Shown: positions 1-6,160 of the stretch, one piece after another
Position numbering within the stretch: the stretch's first letter is position 1
Layout of the letters: each line of letters opens with the position of its first letter
Program-made: the position numbers and the translations under genes
Notes under the pieces: generated by a model
What the model was told of the DNA's origin: nothing
What the model saw: the letters and a program-made list of their open reading frames with translations, nothing else
Database searches by the model: none
Origin: Candidatus Omnitrophota bacterium
GTDB lineage: Bacteria; Omnitrophota; Koll11; Gygaellales; JAQTUY01
Length of the DNA: 15,662 nucleotides
Direction of reading: 5' to 3'
Assembly: GCA_028707105.1 (NCBI GenBank)
Contig: JAQTUY010000027.1
Span: forward strand, 1-15,662

Positions 1-1361
1 CCCATAATAAAACAAAGCTTGCGGTCATTGATCAGGAAAAAATCATAAAGGTCGCCGCCGACCTCCTTTGCCGGTTCCATAGTGGCGAAGATATCGAATT
101 CTTTCCTGCTCGGAAAAGCCGGGAAGATCCTGGGCAACATGCTGGTCTGGATCTCGTGGGCAATTTTAAGTTCGCTCTCGATGCGCTCTTTGGCGGCGGT
201 GGCCGCGGTCAATCTCTTTATGTAATCCTTGAGCGCCACCTGCATATAACGGAAAGCGTCGGCAAGTTTGCCCACTTCATCGCCCGTTTTGATGCTGGGC
301 ACCACGGCATCAAGATCGCCCGTACCGATCTCCTGGGCCACAACAGCCATCATGCTCAGCGGTTTAGTTATCGACCTGGAGATCGCCATGATGACCCCCA
401 CGAGCAGCAACATGCCGGTACAACCCAACAGAGCCACCCTCTGGTTCAGCTTGCGGATATCGGCAAGAAACTCATCCTCCGGGAAAAGGACTGCCAGGGT
501 CCATCCGGTCGACGGGACCGGCACATAATACATCAAACTTTTTTTGCCCCTGGCAATGGATTTAAAAGAAACCAACCCCGACTCACCTTTTATCATCTTT
601 CTGCCTATTTCTCGTAATGCCTTGTCATTGCGCTCCTCAGCTACGCCGAAGATCGACTCGTTCATTATCAGGTCTTTGACATTATGGGTAAGTATGGCCC
701 CGTTCTTTGATATTAAATAGGCATCACCGGTATCCAGGACTTTTATGGATGAAACTATCTTGGTGAGCCATTCCAAGGAGATATCCACGCATATAACACC
801 CTTGATCTTCCTGCCATCAGGAGTGTTTTCGTAAAAAGGGACTGAATAAGTGGTCATCAGGATCTGGTCAAAATAAGGCTCGCTCCAATAAGGCTTATTC
901 AGCTCACGCGGGATCTGATACCAATCATCATGAAAATATCGATCGGAATCATCGATCCCTATCCAATCCAATACAAGGCCATGTTTTTCCTTATTATAAT
1001 AAGGGGCCCAATAAAGGCTGTTCTTATCGAAAGCGTAAGGCTCAAAAGCGATCCCAGCTCCGAATATTTCGGCATTGTTAAGCACGGCCATCTGCAGCAG
1101 CTCCAATACCTTCCCTCTATCTAGATCCTCACTCTTAAGCAGAAAGGCTATATTGTCAGGCACATCTTCCACCCCGTATAAGACGGACTCTATCTTGTTT
1201 ACAATGCGTAAAGCGAAGTTCTGGGCGTTCTCCTCGACGTGCTTACGGATCATCTTTTTTGAGAAATTATAGTTAAAGAAAAAAATAGCAATGAAGATAA
1301 GCGCCGCGCTTCCGGAGATAAATAAGACAAGTTTAAAAACCAGGCTTGGTTTCTTGAACAT
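1..1361 (-). CDS. Membrane Cache-HAMP-PP2C (RsbU/SpoIIE-like) serine phosphatase, 3' end missing
   Basis: The first 453 codons are visible; the frame stays open to the window edge, so most of the catalytic domain lies outside. In order: a transmembrane helix (about residues 8-30), an extracytoplasmic double-Cache-like sensor (about 35-300, with a typical PVPSTGWTLAVLFPEDEF segment at its end), a second helix (about 308-327), a HAMP domain (about 328-380), a helical linker, then the start of a PP2C phosphatase domain. The last is recognised by AHEIQTSMLP (401-410) and AKEVGGDLYDFF (431-442); D437 should be a metal ligand. Proteins of this design sense a periplasmic signal and dephosphorylate an anti-sigma-antagonist (STAS) protein in the cytoplasm. 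The ATG lies 2 nt after the stop of the binding-protein gene, so the two are probably translated together. The substrate is inferred from the family; no STAS or anti-sigma gene is visible. Confidence 0.9.
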   Translation of the reverse strand, partial: MFKKPSLVFKLVLFISGSAALIFIAIFFFNYNFSKKMIRKHVEENAQNFALRIVNKIESVLYGVEDVPDNIAFLLKSEDLDRGKVLELLQMAVLNNAEIFGAGIAFEPYAFDKNSLYWAPYYNKEKHGLVLDWIGIDDSDRYFHDDWYQIPRELNKPYWSEPYFDQILMTTYSVPFYENTPDGRKIKGVICVDISLEWLTKIVSSIKVLDTGDAYLISKNGAILTHNVKDLIMNESIFGVAEERNDKALREIGRKMIKGESGLVSFKSIARGKKSLMYYVPVPSTGWTLAVLFPEDEFLADIRKLNQRVALLGCTGMLLLVGVIMAISRSITKPLSMMAVVAQEIGTGDLDAVVPSIKTGDEVGKLADAFRYMQVALKDYIKRLTAATAAKERIESELKIAHEIQTSMLPRIFPAFPSRKEFDIFATMEPAKEVGGDLYDFFLINDRKLCFIM

Positions 1362-1363
1362 TT

Positions 1364-2356
1364 TCACTGTTGCCCCTTATAAAATAAATTAAAATCAGGG
1401 ATCTCCTTGATCAAGCCGCCCTGCTTGAGCTCCGCGGCTGTATTTTCATAATCGCCCTTATTCAAAACGCCGACCATGTGGTTCTTGTCTGTCGGAAGAA
1501 TAATATCCTGCATCCTTTGCAGCATCCATTTCTGGTGCACCCGGTTAGCGGAAAGATTGGCTTTTTTCATATATTTTAGCACGATATCCAGCGCCTCGTC
1601 CTGATGGTCAAAAGCATATTGCCATCCTTCTAATGACGCTTTTACAAAAGAGGCGCCTGCCTGCGGGTCTTTAGCATAAGTTTCGTCAAGAACATAGATC
1701 CCGTCCTCCGGGAAATTAAGCCCGTACTGATCAAAAAAGAACACGGTCATCTCATCTTCATTGATCCCGGAATTTAAAATAGTATGGTATTCGTTATACC
1801 ACGTTGCCGAAGCCGCATCGGTTCCGCCGGCCAGAAAAAGATTTACCGTATAAGACTGCGGGATGATATTTACGTCAAGGTTATATTTCTTTAAAAAGGC
1901 CGCTGGCTGTATCCGCAGATCCCCTTCCCAAAGGCTCACCTTTTTATGGTTAAGATCCTCAGGTTTTTGGATACCGCTGCTTTTTCTGGTTACCAGCATT
2001 AAAGCTGAACGCTGAACGATCTGCGCGATATTTACAAGCTTTACGCCATCGTCACGCTCCTGCAGCGCTGAAGAAAGCCAGACCACGCAAAAATCGGCTT
2101 TGCCGTCTTTAAGCAGCCCAAGAGGCGAAGTGTCCGGCCCGTCTTCCAAAATGACGACATCAAGGCCGTATTTTGCGTAAATACCCTTTTCGTAAGCGAC
2201 ATAATATCCGGCAAATTGCGCCTGCGGGCTCCACATGGGGATAAAAGAAACCTTCTTTAACGCCGTTTCCCGGGCATAAGCAGATTGCCGCGGCCCAAAA
2301 GTTATCCCTGCCGCTAAAACACATAATAATATATACGCTATCTTAGATAAACGCAT
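1364..2356 (-). CDS. Periplasmic ABC-type substrate-binding protein, NMT1/THI5-like
   Basis: This 330-residue protein starts with a signal peptide: MRLSK, a hydrophobic stretch, and an AYA cleavage site at about residue 28. There is no lipobox, so it should be soluble in the periplasm. The mature start (FIPMWSPQAQFAGYYVAYEKG, around residues 36-56) and the following GIYAKYGLDVVI are typical of the NMT1/THI5/SsuA-like fold, which binds small organic ligands such as pyrimidine precursors, sulfonates or nitrate. The ligand cannot be told from sequence. I chose the ATG at 2356 because GGAAGGA sits at proper distance before it and the signal peptide begins there; the frame is open 47 codons further upstream, but that part overlaps another small gene. 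No permease or ATPase gene is beside it. Its partner appears to be the sensor phosphatase just downstream, suggesting a sensing rather than a transport role (inference). Confidence 0.85.
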   Translation of the reverse strand: MRLSKIAYILLCVLAAGITFGPRQSAYARETALKKVSFIPMWSPQAQFAGYYVAYEKGIYAKYGLDVVILEDGPDTSPLGLLKDGKADFCVVWLSSALQERDDGVKLVNIAQIVQRSALMLVTRKSSGIQKPEDLNHKKVSLWEGDLRIQPAAFLKKYNLDVNIIPQSYTVNLFLAGGTDAASATWYNEYHTILNSGINEDEMTVFFFDQYGLNFPEDGIYVLDETYAKDPQAGASFVKASLEGWQYAFDHQDEALDIVLKYMKKANLSANRVHQKWMLQRMQDIILPTDKNHMVGVLNKGDYENTAAELKQGGLIKEIPDFNLFYKGQQ

Positions 2357-2393
2357 TAAAATCCTTCCAGAATGACATACGCGGCCATAGATA

Positions 2394-2552
2394 TTATCCT
2401 CTCTTACGCGTAGTGCGGCGCAGCGCCTTAACCATCCTCTCATACGCCTGCTCTGCCGTGCGCCCCTCGGTAAGATGTCCGGAGCATACCGCGGCATACC
2501 CTTTGCGGTTCTTGATCTTGAACAACTTTACTTCCAAGTGGCCTATCTTCAT
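2394..2552 (-). CDS. Small 52-residue protein, HicB-like beta-beta-alpha pattern
   Basis: A short gene supported by a strong ribosome binding site (GGAGGGAGCC directly before the ATG) and by its fit between neighbours: 23 nt after the lipoprotein stop and 37 nt before the binding-protein start. The protein begins MKIGHLEVKLFKIKNRKGY and is basic at its C-terminus (RRTTRKRG). The pattern of two strands, the GYAAVCSGHLTEGRTAEQAYERM stretch and one helix resembles the partial RNase-H-like fold of HicB proteins, whose usual form reads as a Gly-Tyr strand, a short acidic or polar turn, then an alpha helix with an EEA-type start. There is no HicA toxin or DNA-binding extension, so a classic toxin-antitoxin function is not supported. 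Function unknown. The gene itself is likely real; the family guess is weak. Confidence 0.7.
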   Translation of the reverse strand: MKIGHLEVKLFKIKNRKGYAAVCSGHLTEGRTAEQAYERMVKALRRTTRKRG

Positions 2553-2575
2553 GGCTCCCTCCAGATAAAGATACG

Positions 2576-2968
2576 CTATAGATATCTTTCGATCTTCTTG
2601 AGTATCTTAGCTGCCGCGTCTTTATCGTAACTAACGCCTCCCACGCGCACTTCCACTTTTGAGGAATAATCCGTCACCTTCTTAATATCTATCCATATAT
2701 CCTTACCGTCGGTATATTCGCTTTTCAGCTGGGTCACCTGGGCTTCGGAAGTCTCCTTAATGATCTTAAGCTTAAGAGCTGCCAGCGCCCGCTCGGAAGC
2801 TTTTACCGCCTTTTCATAAGGAACATTATAAACTTGGGTTAATTTTCCCGAAAGCCATACGGCTGTTCCGGCCCCGCCGGCAGCCGCCCCCGCCAGCATA
2901 GCGATACAGCCGCAAGCGCTGACTAAAAATAAACATCCCACGACAACACAGAAGAATCTTTTGACCAT
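2576..2968 (-). CDS. DUF3568-like lipoprotein
   Basis: A 130-residue protein with a lipoprotein signal: MVKRFF, a hydrophobic core, and the lipobox VSAC with C19 as the probable acylated cysteine (a second Cys follows at 21). After a Gly/Ala-rich segment comes WLSGKLTQVYNVPYEKAVKASE and an alternating strand-helix C-terminal part ending KILKKIERYL; this matches DUF3568, a small envelope family of unknown function. I chose the ATG at 2968 because AGGAGG precedes it by 7 nt and the lipoprotein signal begins there; an earlier in-frame start at 3142 would overlap the nuclease gene almost entirely. The ribosome binding site lies inside the last codons of the nuclease gene, and only 1 nt separates that stop from this ATG, so they are co-translated. 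Confidence 0.8.
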   Translation of the reverse strand: MVKRFFCVVVGCLFLVSACGCIAMLAGAAAGGAGTAVWLSGKLTQVYNVPYEKAVKASERALAALKLKIIKETSEAQVTQLKSEYTDGKDIWIDIKKVTDYSSKVEVRVGGVSYDKDAAAKILKKIERYL

Positions 2969-2969
2969 A

Positions 2970-3641
2970 TCAAGCCTCCTTACAATGGGCCAGAGAAAAC
3001 TGGCAATATACACAACTATCTTTCGGGGCAGGCGCGGCCCCCTCCAGATTCCTTTTCGCCTTGATGAGCGCGCCTTCCACCCAGGAATTATTACCCTCCA
3101 GCGGTTCAAGCAGAAGCTCAAAAGAAAGCTTCCCCCCGGCAAATCCTTCCTCTTTATTGACCTTAGCGAAGAGAAAATAACCGGTCTGGGATACCTTGTA
3201 TTTATTCTGCGTCAACAGCCACTGGTATATCTCCATCTGCCGCCTGTATTGATCATAGATCCTATGCTCTTTGGCGCCCGTGGCTTTATAATCCACTACT
3301 ATCAACTCGCCTTGCGGGTTTACCCAGACATCGTCTACCGCGCCGTAAACCCAAAAATCGGTAACTTTATGATGAAACCCCACACCGGTGAAATTATGCC
3401 GCCAGGTATCGATCTGCGGACATTTATAGGGGATAAGATCAAGCTTATATTTACGGATGATATCGTGGGCGCTGCCGTTTTCACGGTGGATATCAAATTC
3501 CTTCTTCAACAGGGAGTCAATAGCGGAGTTAATGGTATATGGGGCCGGCGGCGGGCGTTTAACGCCCTTCTTCATATCAAACCAAAAACAACGCGGACAA
3601 TCCAAAAAAAGCTCTAATTTTGAACGGGATAATTTGATCAT
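2970..3641 (-). CDS. PD-(D/E)XK nuclease, Cas4/RecB-like with four-Cys iron-sulfur site
   Basis: A 223-residue protein of the PD-(D/E)XK superfamily. The N-terminal SRSKLELFLDCPRCFWFD is the usual opening of Cas4/AddB-type nucleases. The core reads GAVDDVW (100-106), IVVDYKATG (114-122, D117 and K119 catalytic) and QMEIYQWLL (135-143, the RecB motif with Gln and Tyr). Cysteines C15, C210, C213 and C220 are placed as in enzymes that hold a [4Fe-4S] cluster tying the two ends together. The His normally found in the first motif (G-x-x-x-H) is not visible: the matching stretch reads INSAIDSLLKK, with Asp near that place. The family cuts single-stranded DNA ends during repair or CRISPR adaptation, but no cas gene or repeat is here, so a repair or housekeeping role is more likely. 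The ribosome binding site is weak; 6 nt separate it from the upstream flavoprotein gene. Confidence 0.85.
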   Translation of the reverse strand: MIKLSRSKLELFLDCPRCFWFDMKKGVKRPPPAPYTINSAIDSLLKKEFDIHRENGSAHDIIRKYKLDLIPYKCPQIDTWRHNFTGVGFHHKVTDFWVYGAVDDVWVNPQGELIVVDYKATGAKEHRIYDQYRRQMEIYQWLLTQNKYKVSQTGYFLFAKVNKEEGFAGGKLSFELLLEPLEGNNSWVEGALIKAKRNLEGAAPAPKDSCVYCQFSLAHCKEA

Positions 3642-3647
3642 AATCTG

Positions 3648-4307
3648 TTATATCCAGTATTTCTCCACCCAGTAGTCATACTCCCCGACCCATTCATTCC
3701 TGCGCTTCTGGATGACCTTCTTAAATTGCTCCTTCAATTTCTCGATATTGCCTATCTGGTCGGGATAGGCCCTTCTATCCTTAATATCTAAAGCCATTCT
3801 TTCTCCCAATTCGTAAGCGGCATCCATCGCCTCCTTATTGACCGGGACGCGGGCGGATACGCCGCCTGAATACTGCGCGCCGCAAATATTGGCAAATTGA
3901 CTCAGATAATCCAGGATGGGAGCGTCTTCCCCGCTCCCGGAGGTGATCACCCCGGCCATATATTTACCGAGAAGCCGCTTACAATGAATAAAGTGGGTGC
4001 AGCGGTCAAAAAGCGCCTTCATCGCGGCGGTAACCTGGTTGATATAATTAGGCGAAGCCAGGATCATCCCGTCAGCCTCAAGCATCTTTTTTACTACTAA
4101 GTTAATATCGTCTTTTATGGCGCAATTACCCATATCTTTATGGCAGGAGTCGCAATGGCGGCAAAATTCAATTTTTAAACCATGGAGTTGTATTACTTCC
4201 GATATGACATCATGGTTGGTAGCGCACCCCCTCAAAACTTCCTGCGCCAGGAGATAGGTCAGGCTTCTTTCCTTGCGTGGGCTGGAAGAAATAAGCAATA
4301 TCTTCAT
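3648..4307 (-). CDS. Iron-sulfur flavoprotein (Isf-like), NAD(P)H-dependent FMN reductase family
   Basis: A 219-residue flavodoxin-fold protein. The N-terminus MKILLISSSPRKERS contains the FMN-phosphate loop (S7-S15). The compact cysteine motif C49-x2-C52-x2-C55-x6-C62 matches the CX2CX2CX4-7C pattern of the archaeal and clostridial Isf family, which binds one [4Fe-4S] cluster beside FMN. ASPNYINQVTAAMKALFDR (84-102) is the conserved flavin-side loop and helix. Isf proteins pass electrons from ferredoxin and can reduce oxygen or peroxide in anaerobes. This fits the nearby rubrerythrin, although that gene lies in another transcription unit. The ATG is preceded by GGAGGG, which overlaps the truD stop codon; 12 nt separate the two genes. 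The exact electron partner cannot be read from sequence. Confidence 0.88.
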   Translation of the reverse strand: MKILLISSSPRKERSLTYLLAQEVLRGCATNHDVISEVIQLHGLKIEFCRHCDSCHKDMGNCAIKDDINLVVKKMLEADGMILASPNYINQVTAAMKALFDRCTHFIHCKRLLGKYMAGVITSGSGEDAPILDYLSQFANICGAQYSGGVSARVPVNKEAMDAAYELGERMALDIKDRRAYPDQIGNIEKLKEQFKKVIQKRRNEWVGEYDYWVEKYWI

Positions 4308-4319
4308 GTTATCACCCTC

Positions 4320-5489
4320 CTATAAGCCGCTAAATATCCGTTTCAGAAACATTGTAGCATAACTTCCGCGCGGTAAACAGAACTTTAAAATGAGCTTCTG
4401 GTCGCCCGGATATATCTCATCCGCCAGGGGCTCGACGCTTAAATTTGCCGGTTTTACGATCGCTTTACGCTCGAAAGGCTTAAAAAACGCCTGCCTGAGC
4501 TTCAGCTTATTGAACATCGGCATTTTAATACCATTATCCTGCAAGACCCGCGAATATATTACCCTGACGATCTCGTCCTTTATCTTAAGACCGGCTCCGG
4601 GCATCGGTATATATACTTTATCCAGATAGCGTAAATTCGTCGGATCTACGGTGCTATAAAAGAAATATTCCCCCGCTGCTCCGCGGCACGGCCGCAATTG
4701 TTCCGGCAGGACAGCTTTTAAGAAACAGCGCAGCACTTCATTCCAAAGGTAAGATTGATAAGCGGAAATATACGTAGAAAGCTCGTTGCGGGGCATTTTT
4801 TTCAGTTGTTCCAGTAACCCCGCCGGCTTACGAATCAGGGTATCGAAAGCTTCAGCCTCTGTCCTTGTTTTGGCGTGCTGACGGCAGGCTTTCCAGTCTT
4901 TCCAATACTCGACAAAAAGCCCTTTGCGCCGCCTTTCTTCTTTCTCATCGTTAGGGTGGACAGAGGTAAGGTATATCTTGAGGGCTCCGTTAAACTGCTG
5001 CTTCAGGAGCTTTTCGGCTAAAAATCCCTGACGGCTGTCAAACGAACCGAAACGCTGGTCGTCAAAATAATTAGGAAAGCCGCAAGCGGATATATTTTTT
5101 AACTCATCCTGCGCCCCGGTAATATCGCCGTTTCCAAGCTTTCTGGCCGTGACTTCAAACCGGTTATCCTGGATAAGGTCCGGCCCCATCGGACGGCGCA
5201 TATACCCGACAAATCGCAGCGAATAATTCTCCTCCTCTAAAGATAATCGCCGGGAAGATCTTACAGTGATATATTGGGTGGTAAGGGCATGACGGTCTTT
5301 CCGGCCGCCATAAGAGAAATCGCGGAAAGGAATATCCAGTTTTCGGGAAAGCTCCTGCAATAATTCTACTGTATTACGCAGCTTCTTTTGAAGGGAGTAA
5401 ACTCCGAACGCGCCGGCTTTAACCAGCGGTAAAGCGGCTACCTCTTCGACCCTGAAATCTTCCGGACGGACTTTTATTTTAGGGTTCAC
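4320..5489 (-). CDS. truD: tRNA pseudouridine(13) synthase TruD
   Basis: A 389-residue enzyme that converts U13 of certain tRNAs to pseudouridine. Visible TruD signatures: the opening KIKVRPEDFRVEEV (4-17), the catalytic loop YGGRKDRHA (60-68, with D65 as nucleophile), NRFEV (109-113), PNYFDDQRFG (139-148), ISAYQSYLWNEVL (241-253) and the C-terminal LPRGSYATMFLKRI. Length is a little above the E. coli protein (about 349), with extra residues around 175-235. The start is GTG at 5489: TAA stands in the same frame three codons upstream, and no ATG, GTG or TTG falls between it and the conserved N-terminal motif. There is no Shine-Dalgarno sequence; the start codon sits right behind the T-tract of the hairpin that ends the rubrerythrin gene. 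How this gene is transcribed is therefore unclear. It leads a row of closely packed genes down to the phosphatase. Confidence 0.95.
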   Translation of the reverse strand: MNPKIKVRPEDFRVEEVAALPLVKAGAFGVYSLQKKLRNTVELLQELSRKLDIPFRDFSYGGRKDRHALTTQYITVRSSRRLSLEEENYSLRFVGYMRRPMGPDLIQDNRFEVTARKLGNGDITGAQDELKNISACGFPNYFDDQRFGSFDSRQGFLAEKLLKQQFNGALKIYLTSVHPNDEKEERRRKGLFVEYWKDWKACRQHAKTRTEAEAFDTLIRKPAGLLEQLKKMPRNELSTYISAYQSYLWNEVLRCFLKAVLPEQLRPCRGAAGEYFFYSTVDPTNLRYLDKVYIPMPGAGLKIKDEIVRVIYSRVLQDNGIKMPMFNKLKLRQAFFKPFERKAIVKPANLSVEPLADEIYPGDQKLILKFCLPRGSYATMFLKRIFSGL

Positions 5490-5490
5490 T

Positions 5491-5517
5491 AAAAATTAAC
5501 CGCGAGCAAGCCGCGGT
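5491..5517 (-). terminator. Hairpin terminator after the rubrerythrin gene
   Basis: On the minus strand, ACCGCG (5517-5512) and CGCGGT (5504-5499) form a perfect 6-bp GC-rich stem around a 7-nt loop, followed by TAATTTTTA. The stem begins at the first base after the rubrerythrin TAG. This is a short but typical intrinsic terminator. Its T-tract abuts the truD GTG at 5489, so some read-through may feed truD. Confidence 0.65.
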
Positions 5518-6096
5518 CTAATAGTTCTGCGCCAGGACCTCATAAAAAGACTGCGGGTGCCTGCAGGCCGGGCATTCATTAGGGGCTTCAGTCCCCTCAA
5601 AAACATATCCGCAATTGATACAATGCCATTTTACGGGCGCCTTCTTCTTAAAGACTTCGCCGTTGGCGATATTCTCTATCAGCTTCCTGTAACGCCCCTC
5701 ATGGAACATCTCGACCTTGGATATCTGGTCAAATGACTTTGCCACCTCGGGAAAACCCTCATCCCTCGCGGCCGCGGCAAAATCCTTATAAAGAGCTGAC
5801 CATTCCAGCTTCTCTCCGGCGGCAGCCGCCTCCAGGTTAGCCCGGGTGTCTTTTATGGACCCGGCAGGATAAGCCGCCGTTATCTGGACCTCTCCCCCCT
5901 CCAGATACTTAAAGAACACCTTGGCGTGTTCTTTTTCGTTCTCGGCGGTCTCCATAAAAATATTAGCTATTTGTTCGTAGCCCTCCTTACGCGCGGCGCT
6001 GGCGAAATAAGTATAGCGGGTCCTCGCCTGTGATTCGCCGGCAAAAGCCGCCAGCAGGTTCTCTTCCGTTTTTGTCCCTTTTATTGATTTGGCCAT
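5518..6096 (-). CDS. rbr: Rubrerythrin
   Basis: A 192-residue non-haem diiron peroxidase that reduces hydrogen peroxide in the cytoplasm of anaerobes, taking electrons from rubredoxin or a related carrier. The four-helix diiron domain carries the expected ligands: E21 in FAGESQARTRY, E54 and H57 in ENEKEH, E95/E98 in GEKLEW, and the E129-x-x-H132 pair in KVEMFHEGRY. The C-terminal rubredoxin-like domain binds iron through C159-x2-C162 and C175-x2-C178. Length and domain order are the classic rubrerythrin form. GGAGGAG precedes the ATG. It appears to be a single-gene unit: a near-consensus promoter stands about 30 nt upstream and a hairpin terminator follows the stop. Confidence 0.97.
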   Translation of the reverse strand: MAKSIKGTKTEENLLAAFAGESQARTRYTYFASAARKEGYEQIANIFMETAENEKEHAKVFFKYLEGGEVQITAAYPAGSIKDTRANLEAAAAGEKLEWSALYKDFAAAARDEGFPEVAKSFDQISKVEMFHEGRYRKLIENIANGEVFKKKAPVKWHCINCGYVFEGTEAPNECPACRHPQSFYEVLAQNY

Positions 6097-6125
6097 TTTT
6101 AGCTCCTCCTTATTCCAGGTGCTGT

Positions 6126-6154
6126 ATTATAAACGCAATATCCGCTTATATCAA
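6126..6154 (-). promoter_or_regulatory. Sigma70-type promoter for the rubrerythrin gene
   Basis: On the minus strand TTGATA (6154-6149) and a perfect TATAAT (6131-6126) are separated by 17 bp. Transcription would begin near 6119, giving a leader of about 23 nt that carries the GGAGGAG ribosome binding site. The -35 box lies just past the stop of the P-type ATPase gene. No clear operator repeat is seen over the promoter. Confidence 0.8.
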
Positions 6155-6160
6155 GATTTT

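Noticed and set aside
2357..2497. Longer N-terminus for the binding protein, starting at 2497
   Set aside because: The extension overlaps the 52-residue gene in another frame, is rich in Arg, and lacks a ribosome site; the signal peptide and GGAAGGA favour 2356.
2969..3142. Longer N-terminus for the DUF3568-like protein, starting at 3142
   Set aside because: It would lie inside the nuclease gene, and the lipoprotein signal with AGGAGG begins at 2968.
2961..3617. 218-residue open frame on the plus strand
   Set aside because: It is antisense to the nuclease gene, which has clear catalytic motifs; the plus-strand frame shows no recognisable domain. All other plus-strand frames are likewise antisense to well-supported genes.
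2970..3641. Cas4 of a CRISPR-Cas locus
   Set aside because: No repeat array, cas1, cas2 or effector gene is visible; the gene sits among unrelated genes.
5490..5600. Promoter for truD inside the end of the rubrerythrin gene
   Set aside because: TATTAG near the stop codon could be a -10 box, but no convincing -35 box is placed at proper distance.
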